NCBI GenBank assembly: GCA_023488945.1
Contig: JAMDBZ010000030.1
Coordinates: 22,894-48,645, forward strand
From: Deltaproteobacteria bacterium
Lineage (GTDB): Bacteria; Desulfobacterota_E; Deferrimicrobia; Deferrimicrobiales; Deferrimicrobiaceae
Reading direction: 5' to 3'
Length of the DNA: 25,752 bases
This document shows, in pieces, positions 1-7,305 of this stretch; position 1 is the first letter of the stretch, and every line of letters begins with the position of its first letter. The notes beneath the pieces were generated by a model, which was not told where the DNA came from, ran no database searches, and worked only from the letters and a program-made list of their open reading frames with translations. The position numbers and the translations under genes are program-made.

Positions 1-1285
1 TACGCGGGCGCGGCGCTCCGGAACAAGGGCATCCAGCCGGCGATGGACGGGATCGTCCACTTTCTGCCGTCTCCCGCGGAGATCCCCCCGGCGCGGGGAG
101 ACGATCCCCGGACAGGCGTCCCCGCCGTGCGGGAATCCTCCCCGGCTGCCCCTTTTTCGGCGCTCCTGTTCAAGGTGGCCGTCGAGGAGGGACGCCGGAC
201 GGTCTACCTGCGCGTTTATTCCGGCAAGGTGGCGGAGGGGGACGTCCTCCTCAACGCCTCGACCGGCGCCGAGGAGAAGGTGGCCCGCCTGTTCCGGTTC
301 CACGCGGGGAAGAAGGAGCGGGTGGGGGAGGCCCGGGCGGGCGACATCGTGGGCGCGCGGGGGATCAGGTCGGCCCGCACCGGCGATACGCTGTGCGACG
401 GCTCCGCCCCGATCGTCTTCGAGCCGATCGAGTTCCGGAAGCCGGTGGTGACGATCGCCGTCGAGCCGAGGACGCTGCGCGACATGGACCGGCTCCGCGA
501 GGCGCTCGCCGCCGTCGAAGACGAGGACCCGACGATCGCGACGCGGGAGGACCCCGACTCGGGGCAGATCATCGTTTCGGGGATGGGGGAGCTTCACCTC
601 GAGATTCTCGTGGACCGGCTGGCGCGGGAGTTCGGGATCGCCGTCAGGACCGGGAAGCCGCAGGTCGTCTTCCGGGAAAGCGTGGCGCGGGCGGGCGAGG
701 CGGAGACTGGCGCGGGCGGGCGAGGCGGAGACGCTCTTCGAGCGGGAGATCGCCGAGCGGCAGGTGGCGGTCCGGGTCGCCCTGTCCGTGGCGCCGGGGG
801 CCCGCGGCTCGGGCGTCCGGGTCCTCGACCGGCTCCGGATGCTCGATCTGCCGCCGGAGGTGGCCGACGCGGTGGAGGCGGGGATCCGGGACGGGGCGTT
901 CACCGGGGCCTCCGGCTACCCGGTGGACGACGTGGCGGTGGACGTCACCCGGGTGGAGTTCCTCTCCGGGACGCCGTCCCCGCTGGCCGCCAAGGTGGCC
1001 GCGGCGATGGCGTTCCACGCCGCCTGCGGGAAGGGATTGCCGTACCTGCTCGAGCCGATCATGGCCGTGGAGATCGCCGTGCCGGATGAGTTCCTGGGCG
1101 GCGTGATCGGGGACGTGAACGCCCGGCGGGGGCACGTGACGGCGGTGGACCGGCGGGGCGAGGCGGCCGCACTTTCGGCGCAGGTCCCCCTCAAGGAGAT
1201 GTTCGGCTACGCCACGGCGCTGCGGTCCCTGTCGCAGGGCCGCGGGACCTGCTCGATGAAGTTCTCGCACTACGACAAGGCGTGA
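1..1285 (+). pseudogene. fusA: Elongation factor G, 3' portion, frameshifted by a tandem duplication
   Basis: EF-G is the ribosomal translocase GTPase. The window opens in frame 1 inside the gene, at the end of the G domain (NKGIQPAMDGIVHFLPSP). Domain II and the domain III motif (GMGELHLEILVDRL) follow up to about position 682. Domain IV and V sequence resumes in frame 2 (LSVAPGARGSG, later EPIMAVEIAVPDEFLGGVIGD and the C-terminal MFGYATALRSLSQGRG) and stops at 1285. The two frames are separated by an exact 25-bp tandem duplication (683-732). Removing one copy rejoins the frames as ...VARAGEAETLFEREIAERQ..., so the break is a single event and both halves are otherwise intact. As written, translation would leave the EF-G frame before domain IV. 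The gene could be a recent pseudogene of a second EF-G copy, or the duplication could be an assembly error in a working gene. The 5' part, with the GTP-binding motifs, lies outside the window. Confidence 0.88.
683..732 (+). repeat. 25-bp exact tandem duplication inside the EF-G gene
   Basis: Positions 683-707 and 708-732 are identical 25-mers (starting TGGCGCGGGC, ending GGCGGAGAC). Because 25 is not a multiple of 3, the extra copy shifts the EF-G frame by one. The flanking bases differ, so the unit is exactly 25 bp. Confidence 0.97.
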
Positions 1286-1331
1286 CGGTCCGCCTTCGCC
1301 CCTTGCCGCAATGGAAAAACCGGGGCCCTGT

Positions 1332-1337
1332 TATAAT
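1332..1337 (+). promoter_or_regulatory. Possible -10 box (TATAAT) before the DUF1858 gene
   Basis: A perfect TATAAT lies 34 bases upstream of the ATG at 1371 in otherwise GC-rich sequence. No good -35 box is present at 16-18 bases; the nearest TTGCCG (1303-1308) is 23 bases away. It would give a leader of about 25 bases. Confidence 0.35.
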
Positions 1338-1370
1338 GTCCGGGAAGAAGGGGCGAAAGGGGAACCGGAG

Positions 1371-1589
1371 ATGACGAAGGACGGACCGATCGTCCCTGAC
1401 ATGGTCGTGGGGGATGTCCTGAAGGTTTATCCCGCGGCGCGCGAGAAGGTCCGCGAGCTGTTCGGCGCGGAGTGCCTCCGGTGCCGGTCGAATCGGCGGG
1501 AGACGATCACCTACACGTCCTGGCACAGGGGGCTCGACCCGAAGGAGGTCTGCCGGGCGCTCAACGCGGCGCTCAAGGGGAAGGGCTGA
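1371..1589 (+). CDS. DUF1858-type redox-disulfide domain protein, 72 aa
   Basis: This small single-domain protein resembles the DUF1858 family, also described as hybrid-cluster-protein-associated redox disulfide domains. Visible family features are an N-terminal 'pdMvVGDVLKVYP' segment, a central paired-cysteine motif (ECLRC) followed by a RETITYTSW helix start, and a C-terminal 'gLDPKEVCRALNAAL' helix. The biochemical role of the family is not firmly known; a thiol-redox or metal-binding role is inferred from the CxxC. The ATG at 1371 is chosen because GGGGAACCGGAG precedes it and the family starts near 'MTKDGPIVPDM'; an in-frame ATG at 1311 would add residues unlike the family. The last 17 bases overlap the 3' end of the convergent MBL-fold gene. 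Confidence 0.75.
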   Translation: MTKDGPIVPDMVVGDVLKVYPAAREKVRELFGAECLRCRSNRRETITYTSWHRGLDPKEVCRALNAALKGKG

Positions 1590-2472
1590 CCCGCAGGACG
1601 TACCGGTCCCCCTCCCGCACCGCCTCGCCCGCCGCGATCATCCCCTCCAGGTGCTTCGAGAGGAGCGCCCACTCCCCATAGTCGAACCAGGGCCCGGTGC
1701 GCGCGGGTCCGTAGACGATCCGGCGCGCGATGATCTCCTGCCGCGTGCGCGGCTCTTTCAGGAATTCCCGGAGCGCCTCCTCCCGCCGGTCGATGACGGA
1801 GAGGTACGCTTCCATCCGCCGGGCGATCGGGCCCGGATGGACCGGCTCCTCGTGGGAGACGACGTTCAAGGGAGCGCCGATCCCGGCGAGCGCCCGGGCC
1901 GACCGCCGGAACTCCGCGATCCCGCCCGGCCTGTCCCCGTACCACGGCCCGAACGCCGTGAGGTCGTAATCGCCCAGGAACAGGATCCCGTCGGCGGGGA
2001 AGAAGAGGCAGAGGTGCCCCGGCGTGTGCCCCGGCGCAACGACGGCGACGGCCTCGGTCCGCCCGAGCCGGAGCCGTTCCCCGTCCGCGATCAGCCGGTC
2101 CGCGCGGCGCGGAGCGAACGGGAACTTGTCGACGAAGAGCGTCCGGAAGAACGGCTCCCACTCCGTCCCCGGCAGCCCGTACCGGTCGAGGAGCTCGTCG
2201 AGGGACGCCAGGGCCGGCGCGTCCGGCGCCGACGCCCACACGGAGATCTCCGGGAGGAGGTGGAGAAAGAGGAAGTGGTCCTCGTGGTAATGGGTCATGA
2301 GGACCGCCGCGAGCCCCTCCTCCCTCCGGAGCCGCAGGATGTCCTGGAAGTCGGAGCCGCAGTCGACGAGAAGGCCGCCCCCGTCCCGGATGAAGAGGGA
2401 ATGGGAGTAGGGATACCGCCCTCCCTTGCCCCCTTCGATGAGCCAGATCCGGTCGGTCAGGCGCTGGATCAT
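1573..2472 (-). CDS. MBL-fold metallo-hydrolase, 299 aa
   Basis: A metallo-beta-lactamase-fold hydrolase of unknown substrate. The zinc signature THYHEDH is at residues 60-66 (H61, H63, D65, H66). Other metal ligands fit H149 (VVAPGHTPGH), D168 or D170 (FLGDYD) and the later SHEEPVH segment. The N-terminal strand pair (GLLVDCGSD) is typical of the fold. The C-terminal third (REEALREFLKEPRTRQEI...) is the helical wing seen in glyoxalase II / RNase Z-like hydrolases that process thioesters or phosphoesters. The start at 2472 is supported by GGTGGAGG about 7 bases upstream and by the family N-terminus; longer in-frame extensions run into the neighbouring gene. It is divergent from the 2563 gene and overlaps the DUF1858 gene tail to tail by 17 bp. 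Confidence 0.88.
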   Translation of the reverse strand: MIQRLTDRIWLIEGGKGGRYPYSHSLFIRDGGGLLVDCGSDFQDILRLRREEGLAAVLMTHYHEDHFLFLHLLPEISVWASAPDAPALASLDELLDRYGLPGTEWEPFFRTLFVDKFPFAPRRADRLIADGERLRLGRTEAVAVVAPGHTPGHLCLFFPADGILFLGDYDLTAFGPWYGDRPGGIAEFRRSARALAGIGAPLNVVSHEEPVHPGPIARRMEAYLSVIDRREEALREFLKEPRTRQEIIARRIVYGPARTGPWFDYGEWALLSKHLEGMIAAGEAVREGDRYVLRVSPSP

Positions 2473-2520
2473 GGAGCGCCTCCACCGGGAAACCGGGCGA
2501 AACGGCGCGTCGGATCGCGG

Positions 2521-2543
2521 TAAGATGGGAAAATTCTTTTCCC
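2521..2543 (+). promoter_or_regulatory. -10-like box followed by a perfect 7-bp inverted repeat
   Basis: TAAGAT (2521-2526) is followed directly by GGGAAAA-TTC-TTTTCCC (2527-2543), a perfect inverted repeat with a 3-base centre. It sits in the 90-bp gap between divergent genes, where an operator could control both. It is too short and too far from a gene end to be a convincing terminator. Confidence 0.35.
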
Positions 2544-2562
2544 CGGAAGGTCGCCGCGGGCC

Positions 2563-2979
2563 GTGAAGAAGATCCTGCTCCTGCCGTTCTGTCTCTCGAA
2601 GGAGGCTCTCGCGGAAGCCGAGCGGCTGGCCGCCGAGAGCGGGTACGTCGTCGTCGTGGCGCGGTCGACCGCCCGGGCGCTCTCCGAGGTGCGCCGGCAC
2701 GCGGTCCCCGGGAGCGGGGAGCCGGTGCGGATCGTGGGGGTCGTCTGCGACGGGCGCGCGAAAAAAGTCTGGGCCGGCCTCGCGCTGCTCAAGGTCCGCC
2801 AATGGGGAAAGCGGGTCTTCGGGCGGAAGGCCCGCCGGATCGAGCTGGCCCGGGTGCCGATCGCCGGCGGGACCAAAACGCTCTTCGGGCGCCGGAGCTG
2901 CCGCGTGGGGTCCAACGTGGCGGACGAGGAGGCGCTCCGCCGGGCGATCGCAGGGCTCGAAACCTTCATGCGGTTGTAG
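2563..2979 (+). CDS. Small protein, possible degenerate DUF116-like, 138 aa
   Basis: I do not recognise this protein with confidence. It starts with GTG (KKILLLPFCLSKEALAEAERLAAESGYVVVV). Residues 1-70 alternate helix and hydrophobic strand like a Rossmann-type alpha/beta fold, followed by a basic region (VRQWGKRVFGRKARRIEL). The pattern 'LLLPFCL ... AERLAAESGYVVVV ... RIVGVVCDG' recalls DUF116 (COG1852) proteins, but the cysteine cluster normal in that family is missing, so this is only a weak suggestion. There is no signal peptide or obvious membrane segment. Its TAG stop is formed by the first two bases of the repeat element that begins at 2978. It is convergent with murJ across that element. 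GC-rich third positions throughout support real coding. Confidence 0.6.
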   Translation: MKKILLLPFCLSKEALAEAERLAAESGYVVVVARSTARALSEVRRHAVPGSGEPVRIVGVVCDGRAKKVWAGLALLKVRQWGKRVFGRKARRIELARVPIAGGTKTLFGRRSCRVGSNVADEEALRRAIAGLETFMRL

Positions 2980-3141
2980 TGCCCCATATCACAAATGCGG
3001 TCGCATTCGAGCGCCGCTGCATCCGCCCCGGCTGCGTTGCGCTCCTTGCGGCGTACTGCCGAAGTACGCCTCAGTCGCGCGCCTTGCCGGCGCGGCGCAT
3101 CGACGCTCTCGGTGCAGACCGTATTTATGACATGGGACACT
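2978..3141. repeat. Long imperfect palindromic repeat, copy 1 (164 bp)
   Basis: The ends are inverted repeats: the left arm 2978-3002 starts AGTGCCCCATATCACAAATG, and the complement of the right arm (3117-3141) starts AGTGTCCCATGTCATAAATA, matching at 21 of 25 positions. Inside, GCGTACT (3051-3057) pairs with AGTACGC (3063-3069), and the parts between the arms and this loop are partly complementary too. The whole element can therefore fold into one long hairpin. The core is nearly identical to the element at 8094-8275. It fills the space between two convergent genes and supplies part of both stop codons. A bidirectional terminator or a MITE-like element are the two best readings. Confidence 0.85.
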
Positions 3142-4774
3142 ATAATCCCTCCCGCGGTCCCGATTCCGGCCCCTGCGGTTCCCCGGGGTCCGCAGGGACG
3201 CCCGCCGGCCGGGGCGGATGGAGCAGGTCGCCGCGGCCGTGGATCAGGCGCGCCGTGCGGCTGCGGAGGAGCAGCAGGACCAGGAAGTAGACGACCGCGG
3301 TCCCGGCGCCCCCGATGGCGAAGCGGATGAGCGCGCCGGGGAGCGTCTCCCACGAGACAAGGCGGGAGGCGAAGCCGGTCCCGTAATATCCCGCGGCGGC
3401 GGCGACGGCGGCCGCGGCCGCCATCTGGGCGTATTCCCCGATCTCCCCGATCTCCGTCCTCCCGGCCGTCCGCCGCATCAGGATCCCGTAGAGCGTCGCG
3501 GCGTGAAGAAAGATCCCGATGGTGCCCGCGAGCGCCAGCCCCGGCACCCCCATCCTCTGGGTCATCAGGTAGTAGACGGGAAGGGTCACGAGGAGGGCGC
3601 CCGTTCCCACGAGCGTCGGCGTCCACGTGTCGCGCAGCGCGAAGAACCCCCGGGAGACGATGTTCTGGGCGCACCAGAAGGGAATCCCGATCGCGAACAT
3701 CGCCAGGGCGGAGGCGGTCTTGAGCGTGTCGTCGATCGTGAAGGCGCCCCGCTTGTAGACGACGAGGACCACCTCCCGGGAGAAGACGGCGGCGACGGCG
3801 GCGGCCGCGCAGGAGACGAAGAAGACCCAGCGGAGCGTCGCGGAGAGCGTCTCCCAGAGTTCCCGCTTCCGCCCCTTTGCGGCGAGCGACGACAGGAAGG
3901 GGAAGGAGGCGACGCCCGATGCCTGGCCGAAGAGCCCGATCGGGACCTGGGCCAGGCGCCGCGCGTTGTTGAGCCAGGTGATGGCGCCGGCCAGGAGGAA
4001 CGAGCCGAACAGCCGCGTCATCCACTCGTCGGCGGCGACGAGCGAGAAGCCCAACATGATGGGGATCGACAGCCGGACGAATTCCCGGAAGCCGGCGTCG
4101 TGGAGGTCGATCCGCGGCGCGAAGCGCAGGCCCGCCTTGCGCGCTCCGTATGCCTGGATCGCGAAGTTCCCGGCGAAGGAGCCGGCGAGGACCCCCCAGG
4201 CGAATCCCGCCATCCCGAGCGTCCGCCCGAACAGAAGACCCCCCGCGATGATCCCGGCGTTGTAGACCAGGGGGGCCAGCGCCGGCAGGAGAAACCGGTT
4301 CCGGGCGAACTGGACGGCCATCAGCAGCCCGCCGAAGTAGAAGAAGACCTGGGCGGGCAGGACGATCCGGGTCAGCCTCGCGGCGATCGCGATCTGTTCG
4401 GGGGAGAATCCCGGCGCGATGACGGGGACCAGCTTCTCCGCGAGGAACTCCCCGACGATGACGAAGAAGAGCATCGCGATTCCCATGATCGTCGCGACGG
4501 CCGAGAAGGAGCGATGGCCGTCCTCCTCCCGCCCTTCGGCCAGGCAGCGCGAGAAGATCGGGATGAAGGTGATCGAAAGGGCGCCGCCGGCGAGCAGGTA
4601 ATTGAGGAAGTCGGGGATCGTGAAGGCGGCGAAGTAGGCGTCGGTCTCCGGCGTGGCGCCGTGCTGGTAGGCGATGACGGCGTCGCGGGCGTACCCGAGC
4701 AGGCGCGACAGGAACACCGACGCCATCATGAGCATCGCGGCGCGGCCGATCTGTTTCCGGGTCGTTTCGTGCAT
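3140..4774 (-). CDS. murJ: Lipid II flippase MurJ (MviN family), 544 aa
   Basis: MurJ moves the peptidoglycan precursor lipid II across the inner membrane. The family start is clear: RAAMLMMASVFLSRLLGYARDAVIA, then ETDAYFAAFTIPDFLNYLLAGGALS with the conserved 'F.IPDFL..L...GALS...IP' pattern. Further family segments are 'GFSLVAADEWMTRLFGS', 'LNNARRLAQVPIGLFGQASGVASFP' and 'YKRGAFTIDDTLKTASALAMFAIGIPFWCAQNIVSRGFFALRDT'. Many hydrophobic helices fit the usual 14-segment MOP-superfamily fold, and the length is close to the family norm. A Pro/Gly-rich cytoplasmic tail follows the last helix. The stop TAG (3140-3142) overlaps the right end of the repeat element by two bases. The gene is divergent from mrp with a 127-bp gap. 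Confidence 0.95.
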   Translation of the reverse strand: MHETTRKQIGRAAMLMMASVFLSRLLGYARDAVIAYQHGATPETDAYFAAFTIPDFLNYLLAGGALSITFIPIFSRCLAEGREEDGHRSFSAVATIMGIAMLFFVIVGEFLAEKLVPVIAPGFSPEQIAIAARLTRIVLPAQVFFYFGGLLMAVQFARNRFLLPALAPLVYNAGIIAGGLLFGRTLGMAGFAWGVLAGSFAGNFAIQAYGARKAGLRFAPRIDLHDAGFREFVRLSIPIMLGFSLVAADEWMTRLFGSFLLAGAITWLNNARRLAQVPIGLFGQASGVASFPFLSSLAAKGRKRELWETLSATLRWVFFVSCAAAAVAAVFSREVVLVVYKRGAFTIDDTLKTASALAMFAIGIPFWCAQNIVSRGFFALRDTWTPTLVGTGALLVTLPVYYLMTQRMGVPGLALAGTIGIFLHAATLYGILMRRTAGRTEIGEIGEYAQMAAAAAVAAAAGYYGTGFASRLVSWETLPGALIRFAIGGAGTAVVYFLVLLLLRSRTARLIHGRGDLLHPPRPAGVPADPGEPQGPESGPREGL

Positions 4775-4782
4775 CCATTGAC

Positions 4783-4788
4783 TATAAT
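4783..4788 (+). promoter_or_regulatory. Possible -10 box (TATAAT) for mrp
   Basis: TATAAT stands in the 127-bp gap between divergent murJ and mrp, 113 bases before the mrp ATG. No clear -35 hexamer is visible 16-18 bases upstream, which would lie within the first codons of murJ. The strand is chosen because on the minus strand the box would be only a few bases from the murJ start. Confidence 0.3.
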
Positions 4789-4901
4789 CGAGGACCGGAG
4801 GCGGCGGAACCTGGAAATCGGAGCCCCTTGACGTGCATCAAGGAGAGAGGAAGGGCCGGCGGACTATCCTGCCGGCGACATCACCCCGAGGAGACCTGCC
4901 C

Positions 4902-5990
4902 ATGGGCCTGTTCTCATCCCGGAAGAAGGAGGCGGCGGCCGCACCGGCGCCCGAGGCCGTCCTGGCCGCATTGTCCAAGGTGCCGGACCCCGAGCTGGGG
5001 AAGGACCTCGTCACCCTCAACATGATCCGGAACGTCGAGGTCGCGGAGGGACGCGTCTCCCTCGACCTCGTGCTCACCACCCCGGCCTGCCCGAAGAAGG
5101 CGGAAATGAAGGCGGCAGTCGAGGAGGCGGTCCGGGCGATCCCCGGCGTCGCCTCGGTGGAGGTCCGGGTGTCGTCCGAAGTGCGCGCGGCGAAGGACCC
5201 GATGGAGGGACGAACGCCGATTCCCGGCGTGCGGAACGTCATCGCCGTCGCCTCGGGGAAGGGGGGCGTGGGGAAGTCGACGATGAGCGTGAACATCGCC
5301 GTCGCCCTGGCGGAGAACGGCGCCCGTGTGGGGCTCCTCGACGCGGACATCTACGGCCCGTCGGTCCCGACCCTCCTGAACCTGAAAGGCCATAAGCTCC
5401 ATGGGGAGGAGGGACTGATCGTCCCCGCCGGGACGCAAGGGGTGAAGGCCCTCTCGATCGGCTTCCTCCTCGAGGAGGACACCCCGGTCATCTGGCGGGG
5501 GCCGATGTTGATGAAGGCGCTCGAGCAGTTCCTCCACGGGACGAAGTGGGGCGATCTCGACTACCTCGTGGTCGATCTCCCGCCGGGGACGGGCGACGTC
5601 CAGCTCTCCCTCGTTCAGCAGGTCCCCGTGGCCGGGGCGATCGTCGTGACGACGCCGCAGGACCTGGCGCTCATCGATGTCCTGAAGGCGGTCCGGATGT
5701 TCGAGAAGGTCGGCGTCCCGGTCCTGGGCGTGATCGAGAACATGAGCTGGTTTTCGTGCCCCCACTGCGCCGGGCGGAGCGAGATCTTCGGCCACGGGGG
5801 CGCGAAGGACGCGTGCCGCCGGCTGGGGCTCAGGTTCCTCGGAGAGGTCCCTCTCCAGGTGGAGCTGCGGGAAGCGTCCGACGCGGGGATCCCCCTCGTC
5901 TCGCGGCACCCGGACTCCCCGGCGGCGCGCGCCATCGTGTCCGCCGCGCAGGAGGCCGCTGCCGCCCTCGCTTTGCTTTCGGCGGTCTGA
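4902..5990 (+). CDS. mrp: Mrp/NBP35-family Fe-S cluster carrier P-loop ATPase, 362 aa
   Basis: A cytosolic ATPase that binds and transfers iron-sulfur clusters (ApbC/Mrp/Nbp35 family). Residues 15-90 form a MIP18/DUF59 domain (VLAALSKVPDPELGKDLVTLNMI, then TTPACPKK). The deviant Walker A motif SGKGGVGKS is at 118-126. The switch regions ('DADIYGPSVP' and 'DYLVVDLPPGTGD') are intact. The subfamily CxxC that holds the bridging cluster is C286/C289 (FSCPHC). ATG 4902 is chosen because GAGGAG sits 8 bases upstream; an in-frame ATG at 4833 lacks such a site and would prepend residues unlike the family. It is convergent with the GNAT gene. Confidence 0.94.
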   Translation: MGLFSSRKKEAAAAPAPEAVLAALSKVPDPELGKDLVTLNMIRNVEVAEGRVSLDLVLTTPACPKKAEMKAAVEEAVRAIPGVASVEVRVSSEVRAAKDPMEGRTPIPGVRNVIAVASGKGGVGKSTMSVNIAVALAENGARVGLLDADIYGPSVPTLLNLKGHKLHGEEGLIVPAGTQGVKALSIGFLLEEDTPVIWRGPMLMKALEQFLHGTKWGDLDYLVVDLPPGTGDVQLSLVQQVPVAGAIVVTTPQDLALIDVLKAVRMFEKVGVPVLGVIENMSWFSCPHCAGRSEIFGHGGAKDACRRLGLRFLGEVPLQVELREASDAGIPLVSRHPDSPAARAIVSAAQEAAAALALLSAV

Positions 5991-6080
5991 CCCGGAGCCG
6001 GATCGTCCGCCCCGCCGCTCGAACGCGGCGCGCCGCCGGCGAATGCGTACGCGCTGCAAAGGGGGCGGTTGCGCCGCTTC

Positions 6081-6683
6081 CTACCCCTCCATCTCGCGCG
6101 CCGGGTACGAGAAGTACTCGTGCGTCTGGATGTTCGCCCAGAACTCCTCGAGGTCCTTCGTCAGGACGAGGAGGTCGTGCTTCACCCCGATCTGGTCACG
6201 GACGTGCCCGCGGAACGTCGCCTCATGGCGGAAGCCGAGCTTCTCGAAGACCTTCCGGGCCCCCGGCTGCGTCTCCATCATTTCGGCGACGATCTTCTCG
6301 AGCCCCGACTTGAGGGCGTGGAGGAAAAGCTCGTTCGCCAGGACGCTCCCCAGCCCCTTCTTCTGGAACTTCGGCGAGACGACGATCCGGATCGTCCCGA
6401 CGTGCTTCATCCAGCCGCTCTGGTTCTTGTGGAGGGTCGCGTCGGCCACGATGTCGTTCCCCTCCCACCCCAGGAGGGGGAAGACCTTCTCGTAGTTGAG
6501 CTCGGTGGCCCACCGCTCGACGACCGCCGGGTCGGTGACGTTGTCCTTGAGGAAAAGGCGGTCCGATTCGGGGATCTTCGTGAAGAACGCGAAGAGCGCC
6601 TCCTTGTCCTTTCGTTCGAAAGGCCTGAGGACGATGGTGGACTTGTCCTTGAGCGTGACCGCCTTCGGGAATTCCTGTGCCAT
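6081..6683 (-). CDS. GNAT-family N-acetyltransferase, 200 aa
   Basis: A predicted acetyl-CoA-dependent acetyltransferase; substrate unknown. The fold order fits GNAT: N-terminal strand/helix (STIVLRPFERKDKEALFAFF), a central beta region (IVADATLH ... HVGTIRIVVSPKFQKKGLGSVLANELF) holding the acetyl-CoA loop (KFQKKGLGS, equivalent to Q/RxxGxG/A), then 'KIVAEMMETQPGARKVFEKLGFRHEATFRGHVRD', the usual motif B region where the product side chain is accommodated. The start at 6683 has an excellent AAGGAGG 7 bases upstream; the in-frame ATG at 6715 does not. A near-consensus sigma-70 promoter lies 53 bases upstream. The gene converges with mrp across 90 bp that contains only a weak GC hairpin (6013-6030). 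Confidence 0.85.
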   Translation of the reverse strand: MAQEFPKAVTLKDKSTIVLRPFERKDKEALFAFFTKIPESDRLFLKDNVTDPAVVERWATELNYEKVFPLLGWEGNDIVADATLHKNQSGWMKHVGTIRIVVSPKFQKKGLGSVLANELFLHALKSGLEKIVAEMMETQPGARKVFEKLGFRHEATFRGHVRDQIGVKHDLLVLTKDLEEFWANIQTHEYFSYPAREMEG

Positions 6684-6735
6684 GGCGCGCCCTCCTTCTC
6701 CATCGGTGTCGGCCATAATAAAATAGCGTTTTGAA

Positions 6736-6764
6736 ATTATACGATCCTCGCGGTTGTCCGTCAA
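6736..6764 (-). promoter_or_regulatory. Near-consensus sigma-70 promoter for the GNAT gene
   Basis: On the minus strand TTGACG (6764-6759) and TATAAT (6741-6736) are separated by exactly 17 bases. The -10 box is perfect and the -35 box matches 5 of 6. It lies in an AT-rich patch directly upstream of the GNAT start codon, giving a leader of about 45 bases. It is the best housekeeping-type promoter in the window. Confidence 0.85.
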
Positions 6765-7237
6765 CAAAAAGTCCGTCGCACGCCCGGCCGGATGCTCGCG
6801 GCGATGGCGAAGGGGCAGCGGCGGCGCGCAGCCGGTGCGGGCTCCTCCGAACGGAAGGCCGGGGGTACGGAACCGGCGGAGCCCCCGCCACCCTGCCGGG
6901 AAACAATGTGACGCGGACCGATGCCGGTGCCCCGGCCCCTGGGAGAGGAACGCGCACCACGTTTGCCGGGCGGAGCCGGGGAGACGCGGCCTGACCGCGA
7001 GCGGGGACGCCCCGACGGCGCCGCGCCGCCTCCGTCCGCCGCCTTCGGGTCTCCCGCGCTCGATGCATTCCCCTCCGCTACGCTCGCGACCTTCGCCCGC
7101 TCGCTGCCGGTTCCGCTCGCCGTTCCACTCCCCTCGCTTTCGCACGCCGCTGTGGGGAAGGTATCTGCGCGCGTACGGCCGCAGCAACGCAGCTCGACCA
7201 GCGCCTCACGACTGGGTATCGACATCGCTTCTCCCGG
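6765..7237. other. Long GC-rich intergenic stretch without a recognisable gene
   Basis: About 470 bases between the GNAT promoter and the crotonase promoter. Open frames exist on both strands, but their translations are arginine/proline-rich and look like nothing known. Stretches around 7060-7150 consist of short CG/CT-rich near-repeats (variants of CGCTCGC). At 7173-7193 the minus strand reads GCTGCGTTGCTGCGGCCGTAC, which loosely resembles part of the core of the palindromic repeats at 2978 and 8094. It may hold a decayed dispersed repeat. Confidence 0.4.
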
Positions 7238-7267
7238 TTGCGGTCGGCCGATGCTTCCTTGTATAAA
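7238..7267 (+). promoter_or_regulatory. Sigma-70-like promoter for the crotonase gene
   Basis: TTGCGG (7238-7243) and TATAAA (7262-7267) are 18 bases apart, 38 bases before the ATG at 7306. The ribosome site GGGAGGG follows at 7296-7302. Confidence 0.6.
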
Positions 7268-7305
7268 TAGGACGCAGAAACGCAAAGATTCGCGCGGGAG
7301 GGAAC

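Noticed and set aside
683..764. Programmed frameshift in EF-G
   Set aside because: The frame change is fully explained by an exact 25-bp duplication. No slippery heptamer with a downstream stimulator was seen, and EF-G is not known for recoding.
3218..4831. Long plus-strand open frame opposite murJ
   Set aside because: It is a shadow of an unmistakable MurJ gene. The translation is a charged low-complexity string.
6013..6030. Hairpin CGCCGC-TCGAAC-GCGGCG between mrp and the GNAT gene as a terminator
   Set aside because: The stem is only 6 bp and no T-tract follows on either strand. In this base composition such hairpins are common.
6754..7285. Open frames on both strands in the 6.75-7.29 kb gap
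   Set aside because: The translations are Arg/Pro/Ser-rich without domain pattern, both strands are equally open, and no ribosome sites precede them.
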